DNA from: Rhizobiaceae bacterium CPCC 101076
Lineage (GTDB): Bacteria; Pseudomonadota; Alphaproteobacteria; Rhizobiales; Methylopilaceae
Length of the DNA stretch: 64,000 nt
NCBI GenBank assembly: GCA_003347645.1
Contig: QDFX01000001.1
Location: forward strand, 186,001 to 250,000
Reading direction: 5' to 3'
Within the stretch, counting starts at the first letter, position 1; each line of letters starts with the position of its first letter. The notes below the pieces were generated by a model. The model saw only the letters and a program-made list of their open reading frames with translations. It had not been told where the DNA came from and ran no database searches. Shown here piece by piece: positions 63,432 to 64,000 of this stretch. The translations under genes and the position numbers were made by a program.

Positions 63432-64000
63432 TCAGCCGCCCGAGACTTTGGTGGCGAACAGCGAGATCGCCCTCTGGTAGTTCGGCGATTTGTTCCAGCC
63501 GGCGAGCACCGCGAAATTGGCGGAGCCTTCCTGCCAGCCGCCGCCCTTCTGCCAGCCATAGCCGCGCAGATAATTTGCGGTCGAGGCAAGAACGTCGGCC
63601 TGGCTGCGGATCAGGTCCTTCTTGCCGTTGCCGTCGAAATCGACCGCGAACTTCAGATAGGACGAGGGGAGGAACTGGGTCTGGCCGATCTCGCCATGGC
63701 CCGCCCCGCGAAGTTCGGCGATAGAAAGGTCGCCGCGATCGACGATCTGCATCACCGCGAGTAGTTCGCGCTGGAAGAGGTCAGGGCGGCGGCAGTCGGA
63801 TGCGAGCGAGGCAAGGCCATTGACGATTGGCTTGCCGCCGACCACGGCGCCGAAGTCTGTCTCCATCGCCCAGATCGCGACGATAACGGGACCGGGAACG
63901 CCGAACTGCGCCTCGATGCGCTTGAAGAGATCGGCATGGGACTTGAGATAGGCCTTCGCCTTGGAGACGCGGCCAGCGGTAACGCGCTTCGCCGCGAACT
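63432..64000 (-). CDS. MltB-family lytic transglycosylase, N-terminus outside window
   Basis: The C-terminal part of a lytic murein transglycosylase; the frame continues without a stop beyond base 64000, so the internal ATG at 63866 is not the start. The catalytic Glu is in WAMETDFGA, and GEIGQTQFLPSSYLKFAVDFDGNGKKDL is the SLT_2 core. Unlike the paralogue at 3614-4825 it has no C-terminal PG-binding domain; it ends LFATKVSGG. The product is periplasmic and degrades peptidoglycan. 11 bases downstream of rsmE on the same strand. Confidence 0.9.
   Translation of the reverse strand, partial: FAAKRVTAGRVSKAKAYLKSHADLFKRIEAQFGVPGPVIVAIWAMETDFGAVVGGKPIVNGLASLASDCRRPDLFQRELLAVMQIVDRGDLSIAELRGAGHGEIGQTQFLPSSYLKFAVDFDGNGKKDLIRSQADVLASTANYLRGYGWQKGGGWQEGSANFAVLAGWNKSPNYQRAISLFATKVSGG

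Overview
The window is a 64-kb chromosomal segment of a high-GC alphaproteobacterium, most likely of the order Hyphomicrobiales (Rhizobiales). The evidence is family-level only: an NdvA/ChvA-type glucan exporter, the HisG plus HisZ pair, a PdhS-like cell-cycle kinase, plant-type GshA, DUF1127 and DUF2076 proteins, and a tRNA-His of the alphaproteobacterial type (no G-1, A73). Genes are dense, often with 4-bp overlaps. Four families of palindromic intergenic repeats are scattered between them.

Left part (1-10.6 kb): a sensory operon (CHASE histidine kinase cut by the window start, single-domain response regulator, receiver-HisKA_2 kinase, 103-aa protein of unknown function), an MltB-type transglycosylase, the elongation factor P block (efp divergent from an epmA - 93-aa ORF - epmB operon), and a large PdhS-like PAS kinase. 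The epmA gene carries an in-frame insertion of about 42 codons that looks like one of the intergenic palindromic repeats.

Accessory region (10.78-14.13 kb): a 3.3-kb, visibly more AT-rich island sits in the 3' end of tRNA-His. It is bounded by a perfect 51-bp direct repeat (attL 10784-10834, attR 14080-14130). It carries five small genes: GrlR-like, DUF6680-like membrane protein, two-TM coiled-coil protein, small acidic protein and HTH protein. No integrase is visible. Clusters of the octamer AGTGTGCT lie near both ends. Just beyond attR is the 3' remnant of a TauE/SafE-type permease gene.

Middle (14.3-40.1 kb): mostly housekeeping and metabolic genes. These include FAH-family hydrolase, aldehyde dehydrogenase, thiE, a YkuD L,D-transpeptidase, cheZ, engB, argB with a pyrimidine nucleotidase, two transporters, a chemotaxis receptor, ndvA, groES-groEL behind a CIRCE element, two SDR-type proteins, a LysR regulator and a Tat-type dienelactone hydrolase.

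Right (40.1-64 kb): hisZ-hisG-marC on the minus strand, a PAP2 phosphatase whose 3' end overlaps hisS, an MHS transporter, a sigma-54 regulator with an atypical receiver divergent from a degenerate TM-EAL (TipF-like) protein, xseA, a TetR regulator with its palindromic operator, tag, purD, a KefB/C-type antiporter, a DUF1127 gene divergent from a LysR gene, gshA, a second L,D-transpeptidase, rsmE, and a second MltB-type transglycosylase cut by the window end.

The most unusual items are the integrase-less tRNA-His island, the repeat inserted inside epmA, and the unknown ORF translationally coupled between epmA and epmB.
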